The notes under the pieces were generated by a model, which did no database searches, was not told where the DNA came from, and saw nothing but the letters and a program-made list of their open reading frames with translations. A stretch of 26,420 nucleotides of DNA from CAAGNP01 sp045644725 (lineage in GTDB: Bacteria; Bacteroidota; Bacteroidia; Bacteroidales; UBA932), in the NCBI GenBank assembly GCA_045644725.1, contig JAZRHK010000050.1:1-26420 (forward strand). Direction: 5' to 3'. Of this stretch, positions 16,716 through 23,350 are shown in pieces; position 1 is the stretch's first letter, and every line of letters starts with the position of its first letter. A program made the position numbers and the translations under genes.

Positions 16716-16790
16716 GGGAGCATAGCTCAGTTGGATTAGTGCATCTGCCTTACAAGCAGAGGGTCGGCGGTTCGACTCCGTCTGCTCCCA
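16716..16790 (+). tRNA. tRNA-Val (anticodon UAC), copy 1
   Basis: A cloverleaf with acceptor GGGAGCA/TGCTCCC, anticodon stem TCTGC/GCAGA around loop CTTACAA (anticodon UAC) and T arm GGCGG-TTCGACT-CCGTC. The discriminator is A and CCA is not encoded. It differs from copy 2 at two positions in the D arm; one of them (T16740) creates a U-U mismatch in the D stem (GCTC against GTGC). It is probably still functional, but it is the weaker copy. Confidence 0.93.
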
Positions 16791-16816
16791 CTCTTAAAAA
16801 ACATATTTCCAGTTAA

Positions 16817-16891
16817 GGGAGCATAGCTCAGTTGGTTTAGAGCATCTGCCTTACAAGCAGAGGGTCGGCGGTTCGACTCCGTCTGCTCCCA
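16817..16891 (+). tRNA. tRNA-Val (anticodon UAC), copy 2
   Basis: The same tRNA as copy 1, with a perfectly paired D stem (GCTC/GAGC). It lies 26 nt downstream and is followed at once by an intrinsic terminator, so both are made from one transcript. Confidence 0.96.
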
Positions 16892-16894
16892 CTG

Positions 16895-16927
16895 AAAGAG
16901 ACAATCTGAAAAGGTTGTCTCTTTTTG
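16895..16927 (+). terminator. Intrinsic terminator of the tRNA-Val operon
   Basis: A 10-bp perfect stem AAAGAGACAA/TTGTCTCTTT with a 10-nt loop is followed by T residues. It lies 3 nt after the second tRNA-Val. Because the next gene (the antiporter) ends convergently at 16964 and the stem starts with A residues, it may also stop transcription from that side. Confidence 0.85.
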
Positions 16928-16963
16928 CTTATACCTGGCCCAGCTGTATTGGATATTGATTGA

Positions 16964-18244
16964 TTACCTTCTTGGCCACTGGAACAGGATCGTCAGTACC
17001 ACCATTACTCCGATAAGGATGGGGTAATAGAGGTTGGGGATGATGGCCAGTGGAGATATTGCCGCAAGACCGGATGCCATAAGCAGTTGGGCCCCGTAGG
17101 GAAGTATTCCCTGTACGAAGCAGGAGGTGATATCCATCAGTGATGCAGAACGGCGTGGTTCGATGCCGTATTTTTCAGAAAGCTCCTTCGCGATCGGGCC
17201 TACAGTCAGGATGGCAATGGTATTGTTTGCGGTGCATATGTTTGCCACTGCTGTCAGGAATGAGATAGATGTCTCAGCACCCCTTTTGCCAGACACTTTG
17301 GCGGAGATGCTCTTTACCAGGATATCCATTCCCCCTTTCAGCTTGACAATAGCCAAAAGTCCTCCGGCAAACATGGTCACGAGGATAAGTTCACACATCC
17401 CCTGGATACCATCTCCCATGGATGTGAGTATAGTGATGGGGGAGATATCCCCTGTCAAAAGTCCTATCAACCCGGCTACTGCAATACCCAATATGAGAGT
17501 CAACAATACATTGACCCCCAGCAGTGCCACTAGGATGATGAAGATGTATGGGATAACCTTGAACCATGCAATCTCTTCTGCTACAGTTACCTCTCCCACA
17601 GCATCCCACTTGAGGATGTACAGCACCAAAGCGATTATAGCTGCAGGGAGGACTATCTTGAAATTGGTCTTGAATTTGTCCTTCATCTCGCACCCCTGGG
17701 TCTGCGTCGCTGCAATGGTTGTGTCTGAGATAAATGAGAGGTTGTCTCCGAAAAATGCACCACCCACCACTATTCCTGTGAGCCAGGCGGGGTTAGCCCC
17801 GGTGCTGGTGGCAAGTTCGGATACTATTGGGGTTAGAGCTACAATTGTCCCTACGGATGTTCCGATCGACATCGATATGAAGCACGCCGCAAGGAAAAAT
17901 CCGGCAGGGAGAAACTTCGATGGGATATATTTCAGTGTAAGGTCTACAGTGGCATCGATGGCACCTATCTCCTTGGCCACAGCTGCAAATGCACCGGCAA
18001 AAATGAAAATCCACACCATGTAAAGGATTCTTGAATCTGCGGCACCCTTAGAAAAATGCTCCACTTTTTCTGATATATTGCCCCCAGGGGCAATCCCCAC
18101 TGCATAAATTCCCGCCAGAAGGAATGCTACAGCAATGGGTATTTTATAGAAGTCTCCAGCAATAATTGAGCCCGCCAGATATATGGCGAGCATCAATATT
18201 ATAGGTGAAAAGGCAATGAGCCCCTTTCGTATATCTTGTTTCAT
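16964..18244 (-). CDS. nhaC: NhaC-family Na+/H+ antiporter
   Basis: The 426-residue protein has around eleven hydrophobic helices. Typical NhaC-family stretches are SMSIGTSVGTIVALTPI and GGAFFGDNLSFISDTT; the latter carries the conserved Asp-Asn and Ser-Asp residues of the ion path. The family expels Na+ in exchange for protons at the cytoplasmic membrane; some relatives exchange malate/lactate instead. It is the last gene of the cluster SPFH - ribbon-helix-helix - hydrolase - antiporter, starting 12 nt after the hydrolase stop. An Na+ or pH homeostasis role in the cluster is inferred. Confidence 0.87.
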   Translation of the reverse strand: MKQDIRKGLIAFSPIILMLAIYLAGSIIAGDFYKIPIAVAFLLAGIYAVGIAPGGNISEKVEHFSKGAADSRILYMVWIFIFAGAFAAVAKEIGAIDATVDLTLKYIPSKFLPAGFFLAACFISMSIGTSVGTIVALTPIVSELATSTGANPAWLTGIVVGGAFFGDNLSFISDTTIAATQTQGCEMKDKFKTNFKIVLPAAIIALVLYILKWDAVGEVTVAEEIAWFKVIPYIFIILVALLGVNVLLTLILGIAVAGLIGLLTGDISPITILTSMGDGIQGMCELILVTMFAGGLLAIVKLKGGMDILVKSISAKVSGKRGAETSISFLTAVANICTANNTIAILTVGPIAKELSEKYGIEPRRSASLMDITSCFVQGILPYGAQLLMASGLAAISPLAIIPNLYYPILIGVMVVLTILFQWPRR

Positions 18245-18256
18245 AAATAGCCGTCT

Positions 18257-19600
18257 TTATTTTGCGGCCGCAAAAGTAGTAATAAATCCTACAATCTCAT
18301 CAATAACTTCCGGAGCAATGGTCTCCTCGATATTGCCGTATTCCGTTGGGAGCCCGGTGGTGCAATGTTGGAAGAGGTGGTTAAGTCCGTCGAACTTGAC
18401 AATCTTTGCATTTGGATTTGCTGCTCCAATGGCATTGAGGTTCAAATCGCAGATCACCTGGATATCCTTGGTGCCGTTGAGTGCCAGCAGTGGAACTTTC
18501 ACAGCAGCAATATCCTCAGAGGGATCATACTTGATGAAATGGTACATCCAAGTGTCGAGCAGTTGGTCCACTGCTGCCTCCTGTCCTGGCATCATGGCCT
18601 CAATTTTTGCACGGAGAGTAGCATCATTCTCCTCAGATGCCAATATGATATCAAAAAGGGCTCTATTGGCGGCCACTATCTGCTCCACTTGTGCTGCAGG
18701 GATCCCTGAGGTAGAATATATTGCCCTCTGCTGCGATGAGAGGACCTTGTCTCCGCTGACTCCAGGACCTGCAAGGGATATTACGAAGTCGCATTCAGGT
18801 TCTCTTGCTGCTACAATAAATGCTATTGCACCACCTTCGCTGTGTCCGGCAATCCCTGCATGGGATATTTCGGGGCGTGATTTGAGGTAATGTAGTGCTG
18901 CCTGGGCATCGTATGATAGGTCTTGGGTAGTATTGTCTTGGGTGCTCCCCTCAGATTCTCCAACCCCACGGTCATCATAACGGAGTACCGCAATACCTGA
19001 GCGGGTAAGGGCATCTGCAATGACCAGAAATGGCTTGTGCTCCATAAGCTCCTCATTGCGATCCTGGTAGCCGCTTCCTGAGACAAGTACCACTGCGGGG
19101 AATGGCCCGTTGCCCTGGGGCAATGTGAGGGTCCCTGCCAAGCGGATTCCGGCTTTCTCGTTTTTGAAGACCACCTGCTCCTCCCTGTAAGGGTAGGGCT
19201 TGACTGGTTCCTGTGGGCGCTTAGCGATAGGGATCTCTCCTCGGGTAAGTGCCATGGGGAATTCCATTCCGTATTGGGTCAAAGTGCCGGTGAACGAGTT
19301 CATTACGAGCATCCCTTTATAGCTCATCTGGATGGCGTTCACCTTTATGGTCAGGTTGAATCCGTCAAATGTGACTGTGTCGATGGGAAATCCCTTTACC
19401 CCTTGTTCGGGAATGGTCATAGTGGCCGATAATGTGTCGTTACTCCCGGTAATAGTGAAGTAGATGTCAATGGCTGATGCCTGATTGTTCAGTGTCCCTT
19501 TCCAGGTACCTGAAACTGCATCATGACCGACCGCCCCGTAAGCAGTCAGACCAAAGGTTGACATCAGAGCTAATACAATTACAAATACTCTCTTAAGCAT
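18257..19600 (-). CDS. Exported alpha/beta hydrolase
   Basis: The 447-residue protein starts with a signal peptide (MLKRVFVIVLALMSTFGLTA). A beta-rich N-terminal domain (about 25-125; GTWKGTLNN through FTGTLTQYGMEFPM) precedes an alpha/beta hydrolase domain (about 140-445). Ser254 in GHSEGG is the nucleophile, with HGV-like oxyanion residues in VSGSGYQDRN. The probable acid is Asp in NGTKDIQV and the His is in DGLNHLF. This layout matches secreted esterases/acyl-hydrolases of the EstD-like type. I chose the Met at 19600 because an upstream in-frame ATG (19648) would place a charged tail before the signal peptide; with this start the gene overlaps the ribbon-helix-helix gene by 8 nt (ATGCTTAA). 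The substrate is unknown. Confidence 0.85.
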   Translation of the reverse strand: MLKRVFVIVLALMSTFGLTAYGAVGHDAVSGTWKGTLNNQASAIDIYFTITGSNDTLSATMTIPEQGVKGFPIDTVTFDGFNLTIKVNAIQMSYKGMLVMNSFTGTLTQYGMEFPMALTRGEIPIAKRPQEPVKPYPYREEQVVFKNEKAGIRLAGTLTLPQGNGPFPAVVLVSGSGYQDRNEELMEHKPFLVIADALTRSGIAVLRYDDRGVGESEGSTQDNTTQDLSYDAQAALHYLKSRPEISHAGIAGHSEGGAIAFIVAAREPECDFVISLAGPGVSGDKVLSSQQRAIYSTSGIPAAQVEQIVAANRALFDIILASEENDATLRAKIEAMMPGQEAAVDQLLDTWMYHFIKYDPSEDIAAVKVPLLALNGTKDIQVICDLNLNAIGAANPNAKIVKFDGLNHLFQHCTTGLPTEYGNIEETIAPEVIDEIVGFITTFAAAK

Positions 19601-19775
19601 CTTCTTCTCCCTTTTTCTTTTTCTCCCTTCCGCTGCGGCGGAGTGCATCGGCTATGATCCACTGAAGCTGGCCGTTGACGCTTCTGAATTCGTCAGCGGC
19701 CCATTTCTCCAGAGATTCCATCGTTGCAGAATCTATCCTCAGTATAAAACTTTTGGTATCTTTTTTCTCTGCCAC
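19593..19775 (-). CDS. Small Arc-like ribbon-helix-helix protein
   Basis: This 60-residue protein fits a ribbon-helix-helix DNA-binding fold: a short beta strand (KSFILRID, 9-16), helix one (about 18-30, SATMESLEKWAADEF), a turn with Asn (RSVNG) and helix two (QLQWIIADALRR), then a highly charged tail (GREKKKKGEEDA). Arc/MetJ-type proteins bind DNA as dimers. Small proteins with the KWAADEFRSVNG segment are found beside SPFH-domain genes in other bacteria (from memory). Here it lies 11 nt after the SPFH gene and overlaps the hydrolase start by 8 nt. It may autoregulate the operon through the inverted repeat at 20766-20786 (inference). Confidence 0.85.
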   Translation of the reverse strand: MAEKKDTKSFILRIDSATMESLEKWAADEFRSVNGQLQWIIADALRRSGREKKKKGEEDA

Positions 19776-19786
19776 GGTGATGGAGA

Positions 19787-20737
19787 TTAGTTATACAATG
19801 TTCCTGTATTTACCACAGGCTGAGCCTGTTCGTCAGAGCAGAGAACCACAAGAAGGTTGCTTACCATAGCAGCTTTCTTCTCATCATCAAGCTCTACGAT
19901 ATTTTCGTCTGCAAGTTTGTCAAGCGCCATTTTGACCATTGATACTGCTCCCTCCACAATCTTTTCGCGAGCAGAAATTACAGCTGAAGCCTGTTGGCGA
20001 CGTAGCATTACTGCAGCGATCTCAGGTGCATATGCAAGATAGTTGATGCGGGCCTCTACCACTTCGATACCTGCCATTGCAAGTCTTTCATTAAGATGGT
20101 TTTCAAGAATTTCATTGATCTCCTCACCACCTGAGCGGAGGGTAAGTTCTGCAGAGTCACCATCGTTATTGTCGTAGTTGTAGTGGGTAGCCACCTGACG
20201 AAGTGCTGCATCTGATTGGATATTCACGTAGTTTTCAAACGCTCTCATGATCGATGAAACGGTAGTTACACCTGTAGCTACATTGCTGGCCATGGTCTGT
20301 GAGTCGATCTCGAACATTGCTTTGTAAGTGTCTTTCAGTTTCCATACGAGGACAAGACCCACCATAATAGGGTTACCACCCTTGTCATTCACTTTGATAG
20401 GTGCCACATCGAGGTTACGGGCACGCATCGATAGTTTCTTCTTGGCGTAAAATGGATTTACCCAGTGGAAACCTGTTTGGGTAAAGGTTCCGCTGTATTT
20501 ACCGAAGAAAACCATTACTCTGGCCTCATTGGGCTCCAATTGCATATATCCGAACAATGAGATGAACCAGATAAGGAACAAAATAATGCAGACAGGGATA
20601 ATTACCTCTTCTGCGTTAAGGAGAGCAATTGTGGCGGCGATAAGTGCAGGAAGTCCGATTATGTGGAGAAACAGCATAATGAATCCACTCATTTTGAACC
20701 CTTTAAATTCCATTTCTTGTTTTACGATCTCTTTCAT
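19787..20737 (-). CDS. SPFH (stomatin/prohibitin/flotillin) domain membrane protein
   Basis: The 316-residue protein has two adjacent hydrophobic segments (about 16-41 and 44-66) that anchor it, then an SPFH domain (about 66-250) with the family pattern YMQLEPNEARVMVFFGKYSGT and GFHWVNPF, and RINYLAYAPEIAAVMLRRQQA at the end of the domain. SPFH proteins oligomerise into membrane scaffolds that organise lipids and proteases. The closing tail (about 255-316) is helical with acidic residues and has no recognisable partner domain. It opens the four-gene cluster and has the best promoter in the window at 20786-20815. The specific function is unknown. Confidence 0.9.
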   Translation of the reverse strand: MKEIVKQEMEFKGFKMSGFIMLFLHIIGLPALIAATIALLNAEEVIIPVCIILFLIWFISLFGYMQLEPNEARVMVFFGKYSGTFTQTGFHWVNPFYAKKKLSMRARNLDVAPIKVNDKGGNPIMVGLVLVWKLKDTYKAMFEIDSQTMASNVATGVTTVSSIMRAFENYVNIQSDAALRQVATHYNYDNNDGDSAELTLRSGGEEINEILENHLNERLAMAGIEVVEARINYLAYAPEIAAVMLRRQQASAVISAREKIVEGAVSMVKMALDKLADENIVELDDEKKAAMVSNLLVVLCSDEQAQPVVNTGTLYN

Positions 20738-20765
20738 AGTCTTGAATTTTTTTAAGTTATAGCCT

Positions 20766-20786
20766 GTGATATTATTTTGATATCAC
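20766..20786. promoter_or_regulatory. Candidate operator: inverted repeat at the SPFH promoter start point
   Basis: GTGATAT (20766-20772) and ATATCAC (20780-20786) are perfect 7-base arms separated by 7 bases. They lie just downstream of the -7 box on the minus strand, over the predicted start of transcription. The location suits a repressor site; the operon's own ribbon-helix-helix protein is the obvious candidate, by inference only. Confidence 0.5.
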
Positions 20787-20815
20787 AAAGATATGTAAAT
20801 ATTTTATATTGCCAA
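20786..20815 (-). promoter_or_regulatory. Promoter of the SPFH operon
   Basis: On the minus strand TTG (20813-20815) and TATCTTTG (20786-20793) are separated by exactly 19 nt, matching the Bacteroidota -33/-7 consensus. Transcription would start near 20779, leaving a leader of about 40 nt before the SPFH start codon. Confidence 0.8.
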
Positions 20816-20819
20816 AAAA

Positions 20820-23327
20820 TCAATACCTGATTCCCCACTCTTTCAGCTTGTCCTTTGCGAAGTTGGATCCTGATTTTGCAGTGATTTTGTAGAGTTCTAT
20901 AGCCTTGTTTTTATTCTTGGGCAATCCATATGATCCGTATGTATAACCAATGGCCAAATAGTCCATAGCATCATAATCTCCACCATCGGCAGCTTTCTGG
21001 AGCCATTTGCCAGTCTCTGTTTCATTTTTGCTTACCCCTTTTCCATCCTTGTAACATAGCGCCAACTCATATTGGGCTCGGGTGTGCCCCATTTCTGCAG
21101 CTTTCTTAAAGCACTCAAATGCTTGAGTGTATTTATTTTGGGATTTGTATGAAAGTCCTTGAGAGTATAAGGTTTTGGGGTTGTCGCTGGTCTCGGTCCT
21201 GGAGGAAGATGATGCTGAGGATGCTTTAGCAGTACCAGATGAACTCAGTACCCCCATTTCTATAAGAGCCTTTACAGATAATGCTGCATAGTTTTCATCG
21301 TCACCCATTGCTGCCAATCTATGCCAGTATATAGCTTCTTCTCTGTCTTTGGGCATTCCACCCCATCCATTCCGATAATATGTCCCTATTGTATGTTGGG
21401 ATTGGCAGTGACCTTTTTCTGCAGCTTTGAGATACCAACTTGTAGCTTTGTTCCCATCCTCTTTAACACCTTTTCCATAATAGTAGCAATAACCTACTTT
21501 ATACAATGCTGCCACGTATCCCGATTTGGCAGACTCCTTGAATAGTTCGAAGGCTTTACTGTCATTTTTAGCATCATCCCCTTCTCGGTATTTGACGAGG
21601 TGATATGCCGGGGTAGCACCATAATCTATCAACGATTTAATGGAATAGCTATGCCCCCCTTCAGCAGCTTTTGTATACCACTCTATAGCTTTTTCCCTGT
21701 TTTGATGGTAACCGGATGTGCCGTATCTATATGCCAAAGCAATATCGAATTGTGCATCGGAATGCCCCTGGTCGGCTGCTTTTTGATGCCATTCTCTGTG
21801 CTTAATGTCGTTTTTAGCAACTCCATGTCCATAGCTGTAACATTGGCCCAAGAGGTATTGGGCTGATGGGTGTCCCATTTCTGCAGCCTCGCTGAGATAT
21901 CGGAATGCCTCAGAGTATTTTTCGGCATAGTAAGCTTCCTTTCCTTGATAGAAAAGTATCAATGCCCTGTCACTGGATGCTCCTTCTCCAGTGGATGCAA
22001 TAGGTGTGGATGTTGTATTGGAGTAATTGTTTTGGGCAGCACTCTGTGCTAGTGTCCTGTTTACGTTTGTTGTCTTGTTGTGTTCGACTGTCACACTGAA
22101 ATTCACAGACTGATATCCGTTTTTGCTCAGTTCTATGGTATGGCTGCCGGATATTACCTGAGTCATCATCGGGGATGTTCCTGCATCCTTGCCATCTATT
22201 CTGACAGCAGCCTCAGGTGGTGTGCTTTCGATGTTCAGAGTGCCATAGAGTGGAATAGGGGGGGATATCCTCATGGTAATTGTTTCCCCGTCCTTGACGC
22301 TGAAAGCTATGCTTTGTGACTGGTGTCCGGCCCTTTTTGCCTCCAGTTTGTGTTGTGATATTGAACTCAACTGTCCGGTCCAGCTCCCTTTGCCTTTCAA
22401 TTCATCATCCACCCAAATCTCAGCTTCAATGTCATCTGTCATGCAGGTTACTGTTCCGAATTGTGGTACCAGGCTGAAATGGGATGATTGCCTTTCTCCG
22501 TTGCCATGGATATTGACTGTCTCCATCAGTGGGTAGTAGTCTGCGTATTGAAGCATTATTTTCAGGTCCCCTTTAGGAAACTTTGTGTCTAGCGAACATG
22601 GGGTTTTACCTACTTCCTTATTGTCTATGAAGACTTTGGCGCCGGAAGGGGTGCTGCTTATGGTCAATAGACCGTAGGTGGGTCTCAGATTGACATTTAC
22701 TGTGGGGGTATTGGCTCCTAGTGTTATTGTACCTTCTGCCGGTTCATAAAGAGGGTGTTCTATACGATAGTAGTATGTTCCATAATTGAGCAGTTTGCTG
22801 AAAAAAGTGCCATCCAGTACTGTGTAAATCAGTTCATAATCCTTTGACTTTCCAAGTCTGAGTGTTGCATTCGGCTCATTTACCGATAGTTTCATGTAAT
22901 TCGTTGAGAGCACTGCGTTATGTACCACCTGCAGAGCAGCATCGGTAATCAGGTTAACTATGTATACCGCACCCGCCTGCAACTGGACAGATACAGGCGG
23001 AACATCAGTATACCCTTTGCATGTGAATTTAAGGTTTTTTGCCTGGTAAGGGACGTAGAACCATATTTCACCATTCTCCATTTCCCTTCTCTCCTTCAGT
23101 CCGATACCACCCACATCCAGCACGAGGGGACTGCTCAGTTCGTTGGTTGTCCTGACTTTTATAAGTGCACAAAGGTTATCATTCCAGTCCTTTACAGGAT
23201 AGTATACCTTCGCATCAAGATCATTGGGCATATGCTCCACTTTACCATTTATGGACATGTTCAATGTCTGACCGAAAGCGGTCAAAGTGATAAATGCAAA
23301 TATTAAGACAAGAAGTATTTTTTTCAT
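20820..23327 (-). CDS. Exported PEGA-domain / SEL1-repeat protein 1
   Basis: The 835-residue protein begins with a signal peptide (cleavage near AFG-Q20). An N-terminal domain (about 24-150) carries the CALIKV segment seen in many Bacteroidota secreted proteins. Three PEGA-like beta modules follow: 217-285 (LTISSTPSGAKVFIDNKEVG), 289-355 (degenerate; AEIWVDDELKGKGSW) and 360-428 (LNIESTPPEAAVRIDGKDAG). After a Ser/Thr/Asn-rich linker (428-455) come about nine SEL1 (TPR-like) repeats to the C-terminus, for example AEMGHPSAQYLLGQCYSYG. Such proteins are extracytoplasmic adaptors; no catalytic site is present. It starts 23 nt after its paralogue, and 371 bp near its 5' end are almost identical to that gene. 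Confidence 0.88.
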   Translation of the reverse strand: MKKILLVLIFAFITLTAFGQTLNMSINGKVEHMPNDLDAKVYYPVKDWNDNLCALIKVRTTNELSSPLVLDVGGIGLKERREMENGEIWFYVPYQAKNLKFTCKGYTDVPPVSVQLQAGAVYIVNLITDAALQVVHNAVLSTNYMKLSVNEPNATLRLGKSKDYELIYTVLDGTFFSKLLNYGTYYYRIEHPLYEPAEGTITLGANTPTVNVNLRPTYGLLTISSTPSGAKVFIDNKEVGKTPCSLDTKFPKGDLKIMLQYADYYPLMETVNIHGNGERQSSHFSLVPQFGTVTCMTDDIEAEIWVDDELKGKGSWTGQLSSISQHKLEAKRAGHQSQSIAFSVKDGETITMRISPPIPLYGTLNIESTPPEAAVRIDGKDAGTSPMMTQVISGSHTIELSKNGYQSVNFSVTVEHNKTTNVNRTLAQSAAQNNYSNTTSTPIASTGEGASSDRALILFYQGKEAYYAEKYSEAFRYLSEAAEMGHPSAQYLLGQCYSYGHGVAKNDIKHREWHQKAADQGHSDAQFDIALAYRYGTSGYHQNREKAIEWYTKAAEGGHSYSIKSLIDYGATPAYHLVKYREGDDAKNDSKAFELFKESAKSGYVAALYKVGYCYYYGKGVKEDGNKATSWYLKAAEKGHCQSQHTIGTYYRNGWGGMPKDREEAIYWHRLAAMGDDENYAALSVKALIEMGVLSSSGTAKASSASSSSRTETSDNPKTLYSQGLSYKSQNKYTQAFECFKKAAEMGHTRAQYELALCYKDGKGVSKNETETGKWLQKAADGGDYDAMDYLAIGYTYGSYGLPKNKNKAIELYKITAKSGSNFAKDKLKEWGIRY
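22912..23282 (-). repeat. Near-identical block shared with 25107-25477
   Basis: This block matches 25107-25477 in direct orientation without gaps; I count 13 mismatches in 371 positions. It encodes about residues 15-139 of both PEGA/SEL1 proteins. Identity falls to roughly 70% or less on both sides, within the genes. Confidence 0.9.
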
Positions 23328-23350
23328 AAGTGTTTTATATGATTATATCG

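Noticed and set aside
17127..18023. 298-codon open frame antisense to nhaC
   Set aside because: It lies wholly opposite a clear membrane-transporter gene. The translation is a shadow of the codon pattern on the other strand.
19601..19648. Upstream in-frame ATG as the hydrolase start
   Set aside because: It would place a charged 16-residue extension before the signal peptide and overlap the preceding small gene by 56 nt. The 19600 start gives an 8-nt overlap and a proper leader.
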